A stretch of DNA of 64,000 nt, taken from Erythrobacter colymbi. GTDB lineage: Bacteria; Pseudomonadota; Alphaproteobacteria; Sphingomonadales; Sphingomonadaceae. The stretch spans positions 1 to 64,000 of the forward strand of contig NZ_MUYK01000004.1 of NCBI RefSeq assembly GCF_002155685.1, in the 5' to 3' direction. The position numbers and the translations under genes were made by a program. Of this stretch, positions 11,301 through 19,226 are shown piece by piece. Positions within the stretch are counted from its first letter, which is position 1. Each line of letters begins with the position of its first letter. The notes under the pieces were generated by a model that saw nothing but the letters and a program-made list of their open reading frames with translations, was not told where the DNA came from and did not search any database.

Positions 11301-11359
11301 ATCATCGAGGCAGCCGCAAGCGCGGCGCCCCCCACGCTGGAGCGAAGCAGCCCGTTCAT
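8324..11359 (-). CDS. Oar-like TonB-dependent outer-membrane receptor
   Basis: 1011 residues with a signal peptide (about 1-27, ending AQAQ). Next comes a carboxypeptidase-regulatory-like beta-sandwich (about 30-115), then a plug domain (about 130-240, with YLIDGLDNNE), and a long 22-strand-type barrel ending in the aromatic GLAYRF. This order is that of Oar/CarboxypepD_reg TonB receptors, which import or export large ligands using TonB energy. No SusD partner gene is nearby and the substrate is unknown. The ATG at 11359 follows AGGGGGAAC. It is followed, in the same direction, by the autotransporter after 155 bases. Confidence 0.9.
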   Translation of the reverse strand: MNGLLRSSVGGAALAAASMIVAPAAQAQQAGIAITVVDPQGAPVSGAEVVVENAAIGLSRTLTTDARGTVRLDGVSTAGEYRVAVPAAPGFEPLAAQAIALRSNFTRSVILQLQPAGEAGIVVTAARAITGLNTSNAEISASLGREQLVALPIEGRDVLGALIRLPNVVPSTGFFPEAPSIAINGSNGLDTNYLIDGLDNNENFLGGIKFPVPLGFTREVTVLANSYSAAYGRTANGIVNYTTPSGSNDFTGEVYSLIRPGRPLDSPSPFPRRDLSGNPVGESFERYQAGFAAGGALKRDRTFLYANYEFTADRNTQIVDAPLLGVVDTVTGNNRFHLGSLRLDHRLTDDWTVSLRGNIGRVTIDRPGGALGGGNATFPSAASRQDRFSTLVAASASYAGSVWSYDGALQYSRFRWDYGEATGAPGPQVVVRAPSGLVAGVVGNPGYVFDSLEETWQTTHRLSRDIGAHRLSAGVDVIASDFALLGGGNPNGNYTVDLTNAQLASLAGRGLALTAQDVLALNPAVANYAVELRPQSFGTSQTLIALYLEDAWELSPNLTATLGLRWDYDTLTERGAGKGDTDNIAPRFALNWQPDARSSVRFGAGIFTGKLSYAVISDALQRNTTSAGFLSQLAQLQARGSIPAGVDLGDITFDGNLTVAPPCATVSACPTPAQVQALRSTATLGEGRILSPTGYDNPWSVQVSGGYQYQAADTLTLSVDALYSRSHNLVRLRDLNAPAPFSPNLANLTPANIAALRALPDNAARFALAQSLGLVRSQAAADASRPIPLVAGGARQITVSETAGESEYLALILQATKLRGEDDYAFRLSYTLSRLRNDTDDINFRAANSNDFASEWGPSANDRRHVISAVGYLYPVDGLTLTAAGLFQSGQPVNLVPDARIFGTQDLNGDGASFGENYLGNSDRYPGERRNSARLPWSASVDIGVRYALPVAGGKLEASADVFNLFNANNESGFANAATTSNQIQFGGGVPFVQRNAGPPRQFQFGLAYRF

Positions 11360-11489
11360 CCGTGTGTTCCCCCTTGTTATTGCGTCTCGCGCCAGTCCGC
11401 GTGCCCGTCGGTTTTCGCTCGCGGCGGGCCTAAGGTTACAGGCGGGAAGCGCAACCGCTTTCGTGAAATCGCGGCGGGGCGCTGCGGGC

Positions 11490-11912
11490 CTAGTCGCCCT
11501 CGAAATCGCCCGGGGTGCCTTCGTGCGGAGCCTCGTGCGTCGCCCAGTCGGCGCCGCCCGGCGGGGGAGCGGGGGCGCCTGCGGGTCCGGCGGGCTCGCT
11601 CGGTTCGCCCTGCCGCAGCCGGTGGAGGTGGACCTTGGCGATCATGTTCGCGCTGATCGGCGCGGTCATGAACAGGAATACCGAGACCAGCAGCTCGTGC
11701 GTCGTCCATGTCCCGCGCACCAGATGGAACCACGCGATCGAGGCGACGAGGATCGCGCCCAGCCCGAGGGTCGAGGCCTTGGTCGGGCCGTGGAGCCGCT
11801 CCATCAGCGAAGGCAGGCGCACCAGCCCCCAGCTGCCGACGAGCGCGAAGCTGCCGCCGAGCACGATCAGCGCGGCGACCAGCATCTCGGCAAAGGACGT
11901 GCCGCCGCTCAT
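11490..11912 (-). CDS. mnhG: Na+/H+ antiporter subunit G
   Basis: 140 residues, the last gene of the mnh operon. Three predicted membrane helices are visible (about 8-30, 42-62 and 68-90), including the family's LVRLPSLMERLHGPTKASTLG stretch. The hydrophilic tail is rich in Pro, Ala and Glu and is longer than in many homologues. MnhG/MrpG is an essential small subunit of the multi-subunit cation/proton antiporter in the inner membrane. Its ATG overlaps the mnhF stop by four bases (ATGA), so translation is probably coupled. Confidence 0.9.
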   Translation of the reverse strand: MSGGTSFAEMLVAALIVLGGSFALVGSWGLVRLPSLMERLHGPTKASTLGLGAILVASIAWFHLVRGTWTTHELLVSVFLFMTAPISANMIAKVHLHRLRQGEPSEPAGPAGAPAPPPGGADWATHEAPHEGTPGDFEGD

Positions 11913-12178
11913 TCGATGATGTCCCCGCGCAGCAGGAACTTGGCATAGGCGACCGTTCCGACGAAGCCGACCATCGCCAGCAGCAGCGCGGCCTCGAACG
12001 AGGTGCCGCTGCCGCTCTCGATCCCGGCGAGGACGATCAAGCCGATGACGTTGATCACCATCGTGTCCAATGCCAGAATGCGGTCAGCCACCCCCGGCCC
12101 CCGGAACAGGCGCCACAGGTTGAGCGCCAGCGCGAGGCCGAACGCCGCGAAGCCGAAGGCGAGCGCGCCCGCGATCAT
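11909..12178 (-). CDS. mnhF: Na+/H+ antiporter subunit F
   Basis: 89 residues with three membrane helices and the conserved core RGPGVADRILALDTM (about 26-40), diagnostic of MrpF. It belongs to the hetero-oligomeric Mrp complex. The open frame extends further upstream, but the ATG at 12178 was chosen because it overlaps the mnhE stop as ATGA, matching every other junction in this operon. The stop in turn overlaps the mnhG start. Confidence 0.92.
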   Translation of the reverse strand: MIAGALAFGFAAFGLALALNLWRLFRGPGVADRILALDTMVINVIGLIVLAGIESGSGTSFEAALLLAMVGFVGTVAYAKFLLRGDIIE

Positions 12179-12660
12179 GCGAAGATCTCCTTCAGTCGCG
12201 CCTCGTAGCGCGCCTTGACCTTGGCGATCTCGGATGCGGGATCGGGGGCGTGGAGCGCGTGGACGAGGAGGTATTTCCCGCAGGCCGAGACATCGGCGGA
12301 GACCGTGCCGGGGGTGAGGCTGATGGTGCCCGCGAAGACGGTGATCGCCTCGGGGCTCGTCAGCTCGAGCGGGATGGTGAGCCATGCGGGCCTGAGGTCG
12401 CGGTTGCGGCGGAACAGGATGATCGCGGCGACCTGGAAGTTCGCCACCACGATGTCCCACAGCACCACGCCAAGATAGGCGAGCGCGGGGAGGAAGCGCA
12501 GCTTGGGCCGCCCCGGCCACCACGGCGCGGTGAAGATCGGCACGATGATGCCGACCACCAGCCCGAGGAACAGCGCGCCGAAGCTGACCTCGCCGACCAT
12601 GACGATCCACATCGCCACCAGCAGAGCGGTAAGGCCGGGATGGGGGAAGAGGCGGCTCAT
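12175..12660 (-). CDS. mnhE: Na+/H+ antiporter subunit E
   Basis: 161 residues. The N-terminal half is hydrophobic (two to three helices). The C-terminal half is a cytoplasmic domain with the MrpE signature around ELTSPEAITVFAGTISLTPGT (about 100-120). MrpE is the non-catalytic subunit that completes the antiporter. Its ATG overlaps the mnhD stop (ATGA at 12657-12660) and its stop overlaps mnhF. The length is normal for the family. Confidence 0.92.
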   Translation of the reverse strand: MSRLFPHPGLTALLVAMWIVMVGEVSFGALFLGLVVGIIVPIFTAPWWPGRPKLRFLPALAYLGVVLWDIVVANFQVAAIILFRRNRDLRPAWLTIPLELTSPEAITVFAGTISLTPGTVSADVSACGKYLLVHALHAPDPASEIAKVKARYEARLKEIFA

Positions 12661-14177
12661 TCAGCGCCCTCCCCCAGCACCGCGGCGGCGCTCTCGACAG
12701 GGGTGAGCACTTGCGCGGCGGCGGCGTCGGTATAGGCGCTGACCACGCCCGCCCCCGCCGACAGGGCGGCGAGCGCGGCGATGGCGAGCGCGGGGGCGAT
12801 CATGTCGGCGCGCGAGGCGGGGGCAGGCGGTGTCTCGCAGCCCTCGGCGCTTTTCCAGAACACCGCGCTCCCGGTGCGGGCGAAGCCGACCACGGCGATG
12901 AAGGTCGTGCCGAGGATCACGCTCCACCCCCAGCCCCAGTCGGGCAAGCCGGCGAGCGATGCGAGGATCAGCAGCTTGCCGATGAAGCCCGAGAGCGGCG
13001 GCAGGCCGGTCGCGGCGATGGCGGCGGCCATGAACAGCAGTGCGACGATCCCGCGCCCCGCGAAGGCCGGGCCGGGGCTCGCGGTGTCGCCGAAGCTCCC
13101 CCGCCGCCGCGCCGCGACATCGGCGACAAGGAACAGCGCCGCCCCCGCGAGCGTCGAATGGACGAGGTAGTAGAGCCCCGCGCCAAGGCTTTCCGGGCTC
13201 CACCCCGCGACCGCGATCAGCAGCGTGCCGGTCGAGCCGATCACCGCCCAGGCCGCCTGCTCGCTCAGCGAACGCGCCACGAAGACCCCTGCAAAGCCGA
13301 TGACGGTGCTGACCAGCGCGGCGGGCAGCAGCCACGGCGCGGGCACCCAGGCGGCCGCGCCCGCGCCCTCGCCGAAGACCTGCGGCACCACGCGGACCAG
13401 CGAATAGACGCCGACCTTGGTCATGATCGCGAACAGCGCCGCGACCGCGGGGGTGGAGACCGCATAGGTCCGCGGCAGCCACAGGTGGAGCGGCACCACC
13501 GCGGCCTTGAGCGCGAACACGCTCGTCAGCAGCAGGCCTGCGATCCGCAGCATCACCTGATCCGCCGCCGGCACCGCCGCGATCCGCAGGCCCATATCCG
13601 CCATGTTGAGCGTGCCGGTCAGCGCATAAAGCATCCCCAGCGCGATCAGGAACAGCGAGGAGCCGACGAGATTCACCACCACATACTGCACCCCCGCCTT
13701 CAGCCGCGCGGGGCCCTGCCCGTGGAGCATCAGCCCGTAGGAGGCGATCAGCAGCACCTCGAAGAACACGAAGAGGTTGAACAGGTCGCCCGTCAGGAAG
13801 GCGCCGTTCAGACCCATCAGCTGGAACTGGAACAGCGGGTGGAAATGCCAGCCCTTGCGGTCCGCGCGCGTCACCACGCCGTGCAGCAGCGCGATCAGCG
13901 CCAGCACCGAGGTCAGCACCAGCATCAGCGCGGCGAGCCGGTCGGCCACCAGCACGATCCCGATGGGCGCGGGCCAGTCACCGAGGCGGTAGGCGAGGAT
14001 CGTCCCCCCGCTCACCCGCGCCATCAGCACCAGTGCGACAGCCAGCTGCGCGAGGATCGCGGCAAAGGCGATCCCCACCGCGAGCGCTCGCCGCCGCCGC
14101 ATCGCGAGCAGCGCCACCGGCGCGGCGAGCGCGGGGATGGCGACGGGCAGGATCGGGAGATGGTCGGCGAGGGTCAC
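12657..14177 (-). CDS. mnhD: Na+/H+ antiporter subunit D
   Basis: 506 residues with about 14 membrane helices, homologous to complex I subunits NuoM/NuoN. The key glutamate lies in FNLFVFFEVLLIASY (Glu140), and the conserved transmembrane Lys region (LKAAVVPLHLWLP) is present. It forms one of the proton/cation channels of the Mrp antiporter. The start is the GTG at 14177, which overlaps the mnhC stop as GTGA; the longer open frame upstream is only the mnhC region read out of frame. Confidence 0.92.
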   Translation of the reverse strand: MTLADHLPILPVAIPALAAPVALLAMRRRRALAVGIAFAAILAQLAVALVLMARVSGGTILAYRLGDWPAPIGIVLVADRLAALMLVLTSVLALIALLHGVVTRADRKGWHFHPLFQFQLMGLNGAFLTGDLFNLFVFFEVLLIASYGLMLHGQGPARLKAGVQYVVVNLVGSSLFLIALGMLYALTGTLNMADMGLRIAAVPAADQVMLRIAGLLLTSVFALKAAVVPLHLWLPRTYAVSTPAVAALFAIMTKVGVYSLVRVVPQVFGEGAGAAAWVPAPWLLPAALVSTVIGFAGVFVARSLSEQAAWAVIGSTGTLLIAVAGWSPESLGAGLYYLVHSTLAGAALFLVADVAARRRGSFGDTASPGPAFAGRGIVALLFMAAAIAATGLPPLSGFIGKLLILASLAGLPDWGWGWSVILGTTFIAVVGFARTGSAVFWKSAEGCETPPAPASRADMIAPALAIAALAALSAGAGVVSAYTDAAAAQVLTPVESAAAVLGEGAE

Positions 14178-14557
14178 GGCTGGCCGCTCTCCCCGTCGTC
14201 CCCGAGCCCGTCCTGCGCGTCGCACGGCACCGTGTCGCCATCGACATGGTCGCTCCCGGTCTCGAGGAAACTGCGCAGCGCGAGGATCACCACGAAGGCG
14301 GTCATGCCGAAGGTGATGACGATCGCGGTCAGCACCAGCGCCTGCGGGAGCGGGTCGGTGTATTGGCTGACCGACTTGTCCCAGATCGGCGGGCGGGCGA
14401 GCACCAGACGGCCGCTCGCGAACAGGAACAGGTTCACCGCATAGGAGATCAGCGTCAGCCCCAGCACCACCTGGAAGGTGCGCGCGCGCAGGGCGAGGAA
14501 GATCCCGCCCGCGACCAGCACGCCGATGGCCGAGGCGACGAGGAATTCGTAGCTCAC
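14174..14557 (-). CDS. mnhC: Na+/H+ antiporter subunit C (NuoK-like)
   Basis: 127 residues with three membrane helices, homologous to complex I subunit NuoK. The signature TLISYAVNLFLF and the DPLPQALVLTAIVI segment are present (about 36-82). The GTG at 14557 overlaps the preceding mnhAB stop as GTGA. The charged tail after about residue 100 (GDTVPCDAQDGLGDD) is acidic and not conserved in the family as I know it. Confidence 0.92.
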   Translation of the reverse strand: MSYEFLVASAIGVLVAGGIFLALRARTFQVVLGLTLISYAVNLFLFASGRLVLARPPIWDKSVSQYTDPLPQALVLTAIVITFGMTAFVVILALRSFLETGSDHVDGDTVPCDAQDGLGDDGESGQP

Positions 14558-17394
14558 CCCCTGCCCTCCCCGCCGCTGTCCCCTGCCGCACGGGCAGCGC
14601 GCTGGGCGATGTGGCTCAGCTCCTGCAACGCCAGCATCACCGCGCCCAGCACGGTGAGGAACACGCCCGCATCGAACAGCATCGCGCTTGCGAGCTCGAA
14701 CTTGCCGATCAGCGGCAGCTTGAAATAGTCGAACCAGCTGGTGAGGAAGGGCGCGCCGAGCGCGATTGCGCCCAGCCCCGTCGCCATCGCCAGCAGCACG
14801 CCCCAGCCGATCAGGCGGTGCTCGCCGAAGGGCTTGCGCGCGTCGGACCAGTCGAACCCGGCGGCGAGATACTGGACGAGGAAGGCGACCGCCACCACCA
14901 GCGCGGCGATGAAGCCGCCGCCCGGCTGGTTGTGGCCGCGCAGGAACAGGTAGATCGCCACCGACAGGGCGAGCGGCAGGATGATCCGGCTCGCGGCGAC
15001 CAGCATCATCGGGTGCCGCTCGGGCGAATGGGGCATATCCGCGCGCCATGCCCTGAGGCGCGCGCCCGCCGCGCCCTTCGCTGCCGTATCGAGCAGCGCA
15101 TAGATGCCGAGGCCCGCGATCCCCAGCACGATGATCTCGCCCAGCGTATCATAGGCGCGGAAATCGACGAGGATGACGTTGACCACATTGGTCCCGCCCC
15201 CGCCGCTCTTGGCGTTGGCGAGGTGGAAGGCGGCGATGCTCGGCCCGGGATCGCGCGTCAGCATCGCCCATGCGATCCCGCCGACGAGCAGCCCGCCCGC
15301 CACCGCGATGGCCGCATCGCGGGCCTTGCGCGAGGGCGGGGAGAGCAGCGGCGGGCTTTTGGGCAAGAGGTTCAATGCGAGCAGCAGCAGCAGCACCGTC
15401 ACCGCCTCGACCGAAATCTGCGTCAGCGCGAGATCGGGCGCGGAAAGCACCGCGAAGGCAAGGCTGACGACAAGGCCGATCACGCTGACGATGATCAGCG
15501 CGCGCAGGCGGTTGTGCGATTGCACCACCACGGCAAGCGTCGCGGCGACCAGCAGTACCCAGGCGATGATCGCGGGGAAGCTGGCGGGCAGGCCCGGGCG
15601 CGTGCCGGTGAGCGCGCCGCCGCCGGTCAGCGCGCCCTCGATCACCAGCAGGATCGTGACGCCGAAGCTCGCCAGCAGCATGGTCTGGAGCGCGGGCGTG
15701 TGGGTGGCGACGATCGCCTTGCGCACCCAGCGGTCGGCAAGGCCCATCACCAGCTCGAAGATGCGCTTGGCATCGGGCAGTGCGGCCGTCTCCCACGCGG
15801 CGAGCAGGCGCTTGTGCTGCCACAGCAACACCGCGCCGCCCGCGACGGCGAGGCTTGAGAGGATCAGCGCGAGGTTGATCCCGTGCCAGAGGGCAAGCTC
15901 GACCTCGGGCAGGGCGCTCCCAGTGACCGCGCCCGTCGCGGCACCCACCAGCGGCGCGGCGAGAATCATCGGGACGAGGCCGAGCAGCACCGCAAGCATG
16001 GTGAGGAACGCGGGCGCGGCCCACATCGCGGGCGAGGGATCATGCGCGCGGGCGAAGGGCCCGGCCTCGCGCGGCTTTCCCGCAAACAGGTGCACGGCGA
16101 GGCGCAGCGAATAGCCGACAGAGAATGTCGCCCCGATGGTCGCCAGCAGCGGCAGCAGCCACGTGACCCCGAACAGCGCGAGCCTGGGCGTCTCGTAGAG
16201 CATCGCCTCCTTCGAGATGAACCCGCCCAGAGGAGGCAGGCCCGCCATCGAAGCGGCGGCGAGCGTGGCGACCAGCGCCGTCACCGGCATCGCCTTGGCC
16301 AGCCCGCCCAGGCGGCGAATGTCGCGCGTGCCGGTCTCGTGCTCGACGATCCCCGCCGACATGAACAGCGCTGCCTTGAAGGCGGCGTGGTTCAATATGT
16401 GGAGCACGGCGGCCATCGCCGCGGCTTCGAGGCTGAAGCCCAGCAGCATCACCAGCATGCCGAGTTGCGAGATCGTCGAATAGGCGAGGATGCTCTTCAG
16501 ATCGTGCCGGAACAGCGCCACAGCAGCGCCGACAATCATGGTGACGAGGCCGACCGTGGTGACGGTGACGGTATAGAGCTCCGTTCCCGCCAGCACCGGC
16601 CACAGCCGCGCCAGCAGGAACACGCCCGCCTTCACCATCGTCGCCGAGTGGAGATAGGCGCTCACCGGCGTCGGCGCGGCCATCGCGTGGGGGAGCCAGA
16701 AGTGGAACGGGAACTGCGCGGACTTGGTGAAGCAGCCGAGCAGGATCAGCGTAAGGATCGCGGGGTAGAGCGGCGAGGCCTGCACCACCGCGCCGCGGGT
16801 AAGGATCGTGGCGAGATCGAAGCTGCCCGCCACCAGCCCCAGTAGCACCAGCCCCCCGATCAGCGCGAGCCCTCCGCCCCCCGTCACCGCCAGCGCCATG
16901 CGCGCGCCCTGCCGCGCTTCGGCCTTGTGCTGCCAGAAGCCGATCAGCAGGAAGGAGGCGAGGCTCGTCAGCTCCCAGAACACCATCAGCAGCAGGACAT
17001 TGCCGGCGATGACGATGCCCAGCATCGCGCCCTGGAACAGCATGAGGCTGGCGAAGAAGCGCCCGGTGTCCTCGGTCTTGTCGAGGTAAGCGTGGGCGAA
17101 GATCACCACCAGGAGACCGATGCCGAGGATCAGCAGGCCGAACATCCATCCGAGCGGATCGACCATCAGCGTGAGATCGAGGCCGAGGGTCGGCACCCAT
17201 GCCCACGAAGCGCTCGGCGGGGTGCCGCTCAGCGCGGTGGCGGCGAGGCTCGCCAGCAGGGCCAGTCCCCCCGCACTCGCCGCGCCCGCGATGCCCGAAT
17301 GGACGATCCGCGGCGCGCGGTAGGCGAGCGCGATGGCGAGCGCTGCGGCAAAGGGGAGCAGGGCCAGCGTCAGAAGCGTCATGGCGAGTGCCAT
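14554..17394 (-). CDS. mnhA: Na+/H+ antiporter subunit A fused to subunit B
   Basis: 946 residues, first gene of the operon. Residues about 1-770 are MrpA: a NuoL-like proton-channel domain with Glu141 in VFWELTSLASFLLIGFW, then the MbhD/E-like hydrophobic region. Residues about 785-946 are a complete MrpB domain (FLRGHNQPGGGFIAALVVA), so A and B form one polypeptide, as in many alphaproteobacterial group-2-type Mrp systems. The complex exchanges cytoplasmic Na+ (or K+) for H+ and supports alkali and salt tolerance, which suits a marine or brackish lifestyle. The ATG at 17394 follows the 301-base region that carries a parS-like site. Confidence 0.93.
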   Translation of the reverse strand: MALAMTLLTLALLPFAAALAIALAYRAPRIVHSGIAGAASAGGLALLASLAATALSGTPPSASWAWVPTLGLDLTLMVDPLGWMFGLLILGIGLLVVIFAHAYLDKTEDTGRFFASLMLFQGAMLGIVIAGNVLLLMVFWELTSLASFLLIGFWQHKAEARQGARMALAVTGGGGLALIGGLVLLGLVAGSFDLATILTRGAVVQASPLYPAILTLILLGCFTKSAQFPFHFWLPHAMAAPTPVSAYLHSATMVKAGVFLLARLWPVLAGTELYTVTVTTVGLVTMIVGAAVALFRHDLKSILAYSTISQLGMLVMLLGFSLEAAAMAAVLHILNHAAFKAALFMSAGIVEHETGTRDIRRLGGLAKAMPVTALVATLAAASMAGLPPLGGFISKEAMLYETPRLALFGVTWLLPLLATIGATFSVGYSLRLAVHLFAGKPREAGPFARAHDPSPAMWAAPAFLTMLAVLLGLVPMILAAPLVGAATGAVTGSALPEVELALWHGINLALILSSLAVAGGAVLLWQHKRLLAAWETAALPDAKRIFELVMGLADRWVRKAIVATHTPALQTMLLASFGVTILLVIEGALTGGGALTGTRPGLPASFPAIIAWVLLVAATLAVVVQSHNRLRALIIVSVIGLVVSLAFAVLSAPDLALTQISVEAVTVLLLLLALNLLPKSPPLLSPPSRKARDAAIAVAGGLLVGGIAWAMLTRDPGPSIAAFHLANAKSGGGGTNVVNVILVDFRAYDTLGEIIVLGIAGLGIYALLDTAAKGAAGARLRAWRADMPHSPERHPMMLVAASRIILPLALSVAIYLFLRGHNQPGGGFIAALVVAVAFLVQYLAAGFDWSDARKPFGEHRLIGWGVLLAMATGLGAIALGAPFLTSWFDYFKLPLIGKFELASAMLFDAGVFLTVLGAVMLALQELSHIAQRAARAAGDSGGEGRG

Positions 17395-17548
17395 AGGCGG
17401 CCCCGGTGGTCCTTCCTGTAAGAGCGTGGCGGCGGCGGGGGAGCGAAAGCTGCCCGCTCAAGGGCATAGACGAGGGCGCCGCGATAGCACAACCCAAAGC
17501 GGGCCTTGGCTTTCCGGTCGGGCGGCGGGGACGGGGAACGGGTGACGC

Positions 17549-17634
17549 TGCCAGACCGGGCCTAGTGAGCGCCAGACTAGGGTCAGACCCCCTCCAGACC
17601 CCTGTCAGACGCCTCTTGCCCAGTCCCAGACCCT
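17549..17634 (+). repeat. Phased CAGAC repeat array (copy 1)
   Basis: Six CAGAC units start at 17552, 17573, 17584, 17595, 17606 and 17627. The spacings are 21, 11, 11, 11 and 21 bases, so the units fall on nearly the same face of the helix. Several are followed by C-runs (CAGACCCC). The array sits 14 bases before a parS-like palindrome whose core begins another 21 bases after the last unit. The rest of the gap between mnhA and apt (17395-17695) shows no gene. Confidence 0.75.
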
Positions 17635-17646
17635 GACTCGCGCGGG

Positions 17647-17662
17647 GGTTTCACGTGAAACA
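17647..17662. other. parS: parS-like ParB-binding site (one mismatch)
   Basis: GGTTTCACGTGAAACA contains the perfect 14-base palindrome GTTTCACGTGAAAC (17648-17661). It differs from the classical parS consensus TGTTNCACGTGAAACA only at the first base. parS nucleates the ParB complex for chromosome segregation and is normally clustered around the replication origin. It lies in the intergenic region between apt and mnhA. Confidence 0.75.
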
Positions 17663-17695
17663 TCGCTCCGCGCGGGCTGGCGGTGGGGGTGAGGG

Positions 17696-18247
17696 TCAGT
17701 CGCCCTCGAATTCCATCAGCGCGCTAACCGTGATGCCGGCCTGCCGCAAGCGCTTGGCCCCGCCAAGGTCCGGCAGATCGATCACGAACAGCGCATCGGT
17801 GACCTCGGCCCCCGCCTTGCGCAGCAGCTCGGCCGAGGCAAGCGCGGTGCCGCCGGTGGCGATGAGGTCGTCGACGATCACGACCTTCTCCCCCGGCGCG
17901 ACTGCCTCGGGGTCCATCTCCAGCCGGTCGGTGCCGTATTCGAGCGCATAGTCGATGCCGATCGTCACGATCGGCAGCTTGCCGGGCTTGCGGACAGGGA
18001 CGAAGCCGATCCCGAGTTGGACCGCGACCGCCGCGCCGAAGATGAAACCGCGCGCTTCCATACCCGCGATCTTCTGCGCGCCCGCCTGCGCGGCCAGCAG
18101 CGCGAGGTGCCCGACGCTCGCGGCGAGGCCCTGCGGGTGGCCGATCAGGGTAGTGATGTCGCGGAACTGGATGCCGGGATGCGGGAAGTCCGGCACGGTG
18201 CGCACCAGCGGCTTCAGGTCCTCGGGAGAGAGATGCGGTGCGTTCAT
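17696..18247 (-). CDS. apt: Adenine phosphoribosyltransferase
   Basis: 183 residues, the usual length. It converts adenine plus PRPP to AMP in purine salvage, in the cytoplasm. The PRPP-binding loop VVIVDDLIATGGTA is at residues 122-135, and the APT-type N-terminus (VPDFPHPGIQFRDITTL, about 18-34) and GFIFGAAVA region are intact. It follows the cytochrome c1 gene by 94 bases, with a strong stem-loop between them, so it is probably transcribed separately. Confidence 0.95.
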   Translation of the reverse strand: MNAPHLSPEDLKPLVRTVPDFPHPGIQFRDITTLIGHPQGLAASVGHLALLAAQAGAQKIAGMEARGFIFGAAVAVQLGIGFVPVRKPGKLPIVTIGIDYALEYGTDRLEMDPEAVAPGEKVVIVDDLIATGGTALASAELLRKAGAEVTDALFVIDLPDLGGAKRLRQAGITVSALMEFEGD

Positions 18248-18272
18248 CGCGGTAGGCCCCTTTCGGCCCCCT

Positions 18273-18325
18273 CAAAGCAGAGCGCCCCGCCATCCGCAAG
18301 GGATGACGGGGCGCCTTGTGCTTTG
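18273..18325 (-). terminator. Stem-loop terminator of the pet operon
   Basis: GCGCCCCG-C-CATCC (18282-18295) pairs with GGATG-A-CGGGGCGC (18301-18314) around a five-base loop with one internal mismatch. The flanking CAAAGCA/TGCTTTG (18273-18279, 18319-18325) extends the stem. It lies just downstream of the cytochrome c1 stop. No clear U-run follows, so efficiency is uncertain. Confidence 0.65.
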
Positions 18326-18341
18326 CAGCCGTGGGAGAAGC

Positions 18342-19172
18342 TTACTTCTTCTTCGGCTTCACGCCGGCCCAGATCTGCTTGTAGCTCAGGAAGGCCAGCG
18401 CCGTCGCGAAGAGCAGGAAGCCGATCACGAACCAGCCGGTCTGCTTGCGCTGGATCAGCGAAGGCTCGGCGGTCCAGGTCAGGAACGCGGCGACATCCTT
18501 GGCCATCGCGGCAGTGGTGTTGGCCGACCCGTCGGCGTAGGTCACCTGACCGTCGCTCAGCGGCGCGGGCATGGCGATGTTCACGTTCGGGAAGTGCTTG
18601 TTGAAGTAGAGGCCGTCGGGCGTCTCGAAGCCGACCTTGGCTGCCTTCGCCGGATCGGGCTCGCCGTAGCCGGTGAGCAGATCGTACACGTAGTTCGAAC
18701 CGTCGTGACGCGCCTTGGTGATCAGCGAAAGATCCGGCGGATGGCCCTGGCCCGAGTAGTAGACCGGCGGGAAGGCGTCGGTCGGCTTGCCCGGATTGGT
18801 GGTCTGGTCGCCGGTCGCCGGGTCGATGCCCGGGATCGTCCAGCTCGCCGCTTCGGCCTGAACTTCCGCCTCGGTGTAGCCGAGCTGCTGGAGGTTGCGG
18901 AAGGCGACGTACTTCAGGCTGTGGCAGGCCGAGCAGACCTCCTTGTAGACCTGGTAGCCGCGCTGCAGCTGGGCATAGTCCCACTTGCCGAGCGGACCGT
19001 CGAACGAGAAGCCGCCCTCGGGGCCGTGGCCATGCTCGTAGAACGCGGCCGAGGGCTGCTGTTCGGGCGCCGGGTCAAAGGCGTAGGAATAGGCACCGGG
19101 CAGGAGCGACCACAGCACCAGCACCAGCGTGATGGCGAGGCCTGCGATGATGCCTCCGAGACGAATAGTCAT
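18342..19172 (-). CDS. petC: Cytochrome c1 of the bc1 complex
   Basis: 276 residues. An N-terminal hydrophobic segment (about 8-27) directs export. The covalent heme site CSACH is at 80-84 and a candidate axial Met lies in NIAMPAPL. The C-terminal helix about 245-265 followed by KPKKK anchors the protein in the inner membrane with the heme domain in the periplasm. It carries electrons from the Rieske centre to soluble or membrane-bound cytochrome c. Last gene of petABC, 54 bases after petB. Confidence 0.95.
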   Translation of the reverse strand: MTIRLGGIIAGLAITLVLVLWSLLPGAYSYAFDPAPEQQPSAAFYEHGHGPEGGFSFDGPLGKWDYAQLQRGYQVYKEVCSACHSLKYVAFRNLQQLGYTEAEVQAEAASWTIPGIDPATGDQTTNPGKPTDAFPPVYYSGQGHPPDLSLITKARHDGSNYVYDLLTGYGEPDPAKAAKVGFETPDGLYFNKHFPNVNIAMPAPLSDGQVTYADGSANTTAAMAKDVAAFLTWTAEPSLIQRKQTGWFVIGFLLFATALAFLSYKQIWAGVKPKKK

Positions 19173-19226
19173 GTCCGAACTCTTTCTCGTTATCGGTTCA
19201 GATTGCTTGGGACTGCGCCCGGCCGA

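Noticed and set aside
8918..11656. A 912-codon + strand frame opposite the TonB receptor
   Set aside because: Same shadow effect; the minus-strand protein has a full signal peptide, plug and barrel.
17406..17636. Short open frames in the mnhA-apt gap
   Set aside because: They have no ribosome-binding sites, unnatural composition, and overlap the phased repeat array and parS-like site.
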